Of a stretch of 64,000 nucleotides of DNA, positions 63,471 to 64,000 are shown piece after piece; the first letter of the stretch is position 1, and every line of letters starts with the position of its first letter. Origin of the DNA: Opitutaceae bacterium (GTDB lineage: Bacteria > Verrucomicrobiota > Verrucomicrobiia > Opitutales > Opitutaceae); the NCBI GenBank assembly GCA_016795565.1, contig JAEUGW010000011.1:1-64000 (forward strand). The letters are read 5' to 3'. Under the pieces are notes generated by a model, which was not told the origin of the DNA, ran no database searches, and saw only the letters and a program-made list of their open reading frames with translations. A program made the position numbers and the translations under genes.

Positions 63471-64000
63471 ATGCTAGGGTGGTCAATTAACTTGTTTCGC
63501 GTCTTCGGCATCCAACTCGCGGTGCACGCGAGCTTCTTGCTGCTGCTTGCCTATTGGGCCTACCAAGGCTGGCAGGAAGGAGGTGCGGTGGGCATGGCGT
63601 GGAGCGTGGGGTTGATCGTGCTCTTCTTCGTGTGCGTCATACTGCACGAGTTGGGCCATTCGCTCACGGCGCGCCGCTATGGCATCCGGGTGCCGCGCAT
63701 CATGCTGCTGCCGATCGGGGGCATGGCGGAGTTTGAACGCATCCCCCGCCAGCCGCGGCAGGAACTGCTGATCACAATGGCCGGGCCGGCCGTGAATTTC
63801 CTGCTGGTGGCCGTGCTGCTGCCGCTGGTCTGGCGCGACTATTTTCACGGCGACGGGGTCGCCACATATTCGCCTGTCGGGGTGGCCGTCCAGTTGGTGT
63901 ATGCCAATCTCATCATGGGTGTATTCAACCTCGTGCCTGTGTTTCCCATGGACGGCGGCCGCATCTTCCGCGCCTTGCTGGCCATGAAACTGCCCTATCT
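63471..64000 (+). CDS. Site-2 protease (M50 family), partial
   Basis: This open frame begins at the ATG at 63471 and runs off the end of the window (176 codons shown). Zinc site HELGH is in VCVILHELGHSLTARRYG and a later FPMDGGRIFRALLAMK provides the third ligand (NPxDG-like motif). The membrane segments and GGMAEFERIPRQP loop match SpoIVFB/site-2 protease family members, which cut within membranes to release regulators. It is divergent from the sigma-54 regulator gene. The C-terminus, which often carries a CBS pair, is not in the window. Confidence 0.92.
   Translation, partial: MLGWSINLFRVFGIQLAVHASFLLLLAYWAYQGWQEGGAVGMAWSVGLIVLFFVCVILHELGHSLTARRYGIRVPRIMLLPIGGMAEFERIPRQPRQELLITMAGPAVNFLLVAVLLPLVWRDYFHGDGVATYSPVGVAVQLVYANLIMGVFNLVPVFPMDGGRIFRALLAMKLPY

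Overview
The window is a 64 kb high-GC chromosomal segment of a Gram-negative bacterium. It carries lipoproteins with lipoboxes, an OmpA/Pal lipoprotein, an outer-membrane beta-barrel, a PilT-type ATPase and Tat signals. Gene content and protein style (DapA-DapB-RuvA run, LepA-LepB pair, sigma-54 regulator, GGAC/CATTCTGAGC-type interspersed palindromes, Ole-type lipid genes) fit Verrucomicrobiota, most likely an Opitutaceae relative. This assignment is inference from the sequence, not a database result.

Layout. 154-3993 (-): a very large helicase with a C-terminal nuclease-like domain. 3998-17067 (-): a closely spaced run of 14 genes (two exported NTF2-fold proteins, an MFS carrier, two SDRs, a zinc alcohol dehydrogenase, a Tat-type SUMF1 protein, an NmrA-like protein, three aldo/keto reductases of which one has a Tat signal, an exported cupin-CMD fusion, two exported alpha/beta hydrolases) that faces a divergent AraC-type regulator at 17222-18139 (+). 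18322-20243 (-): AI-2E family membrane protein and an unknown protein. 20285-22751 (-): a complete PstI/BsuBI-type restriction-modification pair. 23003-29877 (-): a recurrent envelope module, DUF1302 barrel, DUF1329, YCF48-like beta-propeller and MMPL/RND exporter. 30069-43677: mostly housekeeping genes (uvrA, two related DUF4252-type proteins, dinB, inositol monophosphatase, beta-CASP hydrolase, apaG, purH, M48 and M20 peptidases, Pal-like lipoprotein, response regulator). 43752-43826 (-): tRNA-Lys(UUU). 43972-52993: ECF sigma and putative anti-sigma, ruvA-dapB-dapA (-), pilT, fabD, lepA, lepB.

The most interesting locus is 53092-60955 (-). It is an eight-gene lipid-assembly cluster: FabF-type ketosynthase, ACP, two CrtI-type FAD oxidoreductases, FabZ-type dehydratase, FabI-type reductase, an OleA-like chain-joining condensing enzyme and an OleB-like hydrolase. 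Active-site residues are intact in every condensing, dehydrating and reducing enzyme. No OleC or OleD is present in the window. The combination suggests a dedicated dissociated fatty-acid system making an unusual (poly-unsaturated, possibly head-to-head joined or ladderane-like) lipid. The window ends with galE (+), an NtrC-type regulator that lacks a recognisable DNA-binding helix-turn-helix (-), and the start of an M50 site-2 protease (+).

Several intergenic spaces hold interspersed palindromic elements. One family (four copies) separates genes at 25.4, 26.4, 35.7 and 54.0 kb and once supplies a start codon. Another, unrelated, palindrome lies at 59342-59419 inside the lipid cluster. No gene-free stretch exceeds 300 bases.
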